A stretch of DNA of 59,133 bases from SVMC01 sp045601345 (GTDB taxonomy: Bacteria; Bacillota; Clostridia; Oscillospirales; Oscillospiraceae), in the NCBI GenBank assembly GCA_045601345.1, contig JAZRZL010000068.1:1-59133 (forward strand). The letters run 5' to 3'. Each line of letters starts with the position of its first letter. The first letter of the stretch is position 1. The notes under the pieces are model-generated. The model made no database searches. It worked only from the letters and a program-made list of their open reading frames with translations, and was not told the origin of the DNA. The position numbers were made by a program, and so were the translations under genes. Shown here one piece after another: positions 58,901-59,133 of this stretch.

Positions 58901-59133
58901 TGGGATGCAACGCCTCCTCCCACCCGTGGCGACCGTACCTTCAGTGAAGACAATATCACGGTCAACATGACCCTGCCCGCAGAGACCTTCACCGATGGCA
59001 CGCACGAAAATCCCGCAGTCAACTACCAGCTGATTGCTGAGCCTGAAGAAGGCGGCATCAAGCTGACTGTCAAGCTGGATAAAGAGCTTCCTGCTGATCT
59101 GGTCGGCAAGGCTGGCTTCAATCTGGAATTCCT
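55925..59133 (+). CDS. Secreted glycoside hydrolase family 9 (endoglucanase-type) protein, 3' end outside the window
   Basis: 1069 residues to the window edge. Signal peptide 1-29 (MGVVAADEA), a module A (about 35-200) with TFGDQHMGGIELA, LRIATNGDLHLLP and EQWDATPAPSRG, a cellulase N-terminal Ig-like domain (about 308-390, VTFSQVGYAPSQEEKFAVVEL split), and a GH9 catalytic domain (about 395-905) with GGWFDAGDFD (base Asp, near 492), LLGRHPASNSSWISG near 819 and the acid Glu883 in FENESIVDYQSNW. A second copy of module A starts near 945 and the window ends inside it. Acts outside the cell on beta-glucans. Confidence 0.88.
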   Translation, partial: MQKLRKILALVLVVCMVLGMIPAMGVVAADEAAAPFMEITSGNYLSTVGSNAFNVFMYDNTFSGTFGDQHMGGIELALNNLRIATNGDLHLLPTPEQWDATPAPSRGSITRDKTTNTITVPMTFSGATDGTLRYNLVASPIEKGVRLQMVLTSDMPESLKGKARFNLEFLPSAYENKTYQNDRNGDGVYDSFGAFPLHAQDAMVNTERVNLPSQAWYVKDWNVQRGDAQPVPFATGRGFAFAQEDKDVAITISSRTEDDLQLLDGRNRAQNGWYVLSTLISATKSGEVAISWDIEPNVEEGWVKEPLVTFSQVGYAPSQEEKFAVVELDKWDNDYPKEISLWRVNADGSEDMVCEKTLGSTSNWQRFKYARFDFSEVNEIGLYRIHYNGEVTEVFPIAKDVYDDIWQTTLDGFMAVQMDHIEVREGYKIWHGASHMDDAYLNPSSSSGWYQGKSGWFDGMGVGSFPNQLTQRGLKADTHVDGLNKGGWFDAGDFDLQMSRNFSVLNQCIQAAEYCNNMDNYDNLYVEWNDATGGLVEMHRPDGVPDVIQQAIHGSKQQLAQYEVLGGWGGWVEVRYLRQYTHLGDPSSDTDGYIYDPSLAEGDVVERDGKVYSGVDDDRFLLFSGGGGSFSTSMSGRVNDFAGVAYLAAPYYPEYAAEIFNAATKIWKDENLGNNPDFNRTVQFTLATFNLEKYGIKYNDQDTLNYAYFKNLLDSKLNSAISGGVNSNLALLALIPVAEEMGLGADFKDRLEPSVASTANSQSTNTNVFGLNPSTGASWGGANNSYTGVRNISFMLYNFPNVEGHEKMEKNILRSVNYLLGRHPASNSSWISGVGTKSALHPYNSNRAEESYIPGSILPGHITFNDFVETMGDHFNFLWFENESIVDYQSNWLPVGLVAGKIGHKEAAEVYAPTKDFESSFDAELKTVTSTSMWGGDSTDGYFTDGGFDVLMYSTTFDRTFGDQHCAGIELVQDGRRVATNGDIHLLPTTEQWDATPPPTRGDRTFSEDNITVNMTLPAETFTDGTHENPAVNYQLIAEPEEGGIKLTVKLDKELPADLVGKAGFNLEF

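Noticed and set aside
55946..59005. A 1019-codon open frame on the minus strand opposite the GH9 gene
   Set aside because: It is antisense to a gene with signal peptide, GH9 motifs and a good ribosome binding site. The frame stays open because the highly biased codons of the plus gene avoid stop complements; the predicted protein is a low-complexity Gly/Val/Ile/His mixture without known motifs.
1..59133. CRISPR array, prophage, rRNA operon or complete insertion sequence
   Set aside because: No regularly spaced repeats, phage structural genes, rRNA or transposase sequence could be recognised anywhere in the window.

Overview
The window reads as chromosome of a spore-forming, Gram-positive member of the Clostridia, probably an Oscillospiraceae/Ruminococcaceae-type gut or anaerobic-digester bacterium. 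Evidence: forespore sigma factor sigG and the spoIIE phosphatase, a Firmicutes-type division/cell-wall (dcw) cluster opened by mraZ, a MurE with the DNPR motif of meso-diaminopimelate enzymes, S-layer (SLH) anchoring, AGGAGG-type ribosome binding sites, and dispersed palindromic repeats of a kind common in this group. No rRNA genes, transposase, prophage or CRISPR array is visible.

Layout. 1-4.8 kb: end of a surface protein, a DivIVA-like coiled-coil protein, a dispersed repeat, a membrane phosphodiester glycosidase, then a two-gene unit of a NifU-like scaffold and a GGGtGRT protein. 4.8-7.2 kb: an SLH-anchored polysaccharide deacetylase. 7.3-12.2 kb: the str ribosomal operon (L7Ae-like, rpsL, rpsG, fusA) and tuf, without rpoBC. 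12.3-16.5 kb: small membrane protein, recD2, comF, mreB-like gene. 16.6-19.9 kb: CotH-kinase / VTC-domain / DUF4956 unit. 20.2-22.3 kb (minus): GH13-like DUF4015 protein and prmA. 22.4-25.9 kb: paired M16 peptidases and lgt. 26-30.7 kb: coiled-coil protein, split TauE/SafE exporter, sigG behind a sigma-F-like promoter, a lone MazF-type toxin and spoIIE. 30.7-34.9 kb: CYTH protein and a tightly packed PqqD / HPr-kinase-like / S26-peptidase / ABC-exporter cassette. 34.9-37.0 kb: a 168-bp MITE and a second ABC transporter. 37.2-38.2 kb: secreted barnase with its barstar. 38.4-52.8 kb: the dcw cluster mraZ-rsmH-ftsL-ftsI-murE-murF-mraY-ftsW-murG-murA-ftsQ-ftsZ, lacking murD, murC and ftsA. 52.9-54.9 kb: YerC-like regulator, methyltransferase, hslO. 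55.0-55.5 kb: five tRNAs (Val, Asp, Phe, Gly, Cys). 55.9 kb to the end: a GH9 cellulase-like secreted protein behind a structured leader, running off the window.

How it works together: most of the window is housekeeping (translation, cell wall synthesis, division, sporulation control). Best candidates for new biology are the PqqD/HprK-like/S26/ABC cassette, which looks like RiPP maturation and export machinery with no visible precursor; the NifU-like/GGGtGRT pair; the CotH/VTC/DUF4956 unit; the lipoprotein-barnase/barstar pair; and the GH9 protein whose catalytic region is flanked by two copies of an unassigned module. All calls come from reading the sequence without database searches.
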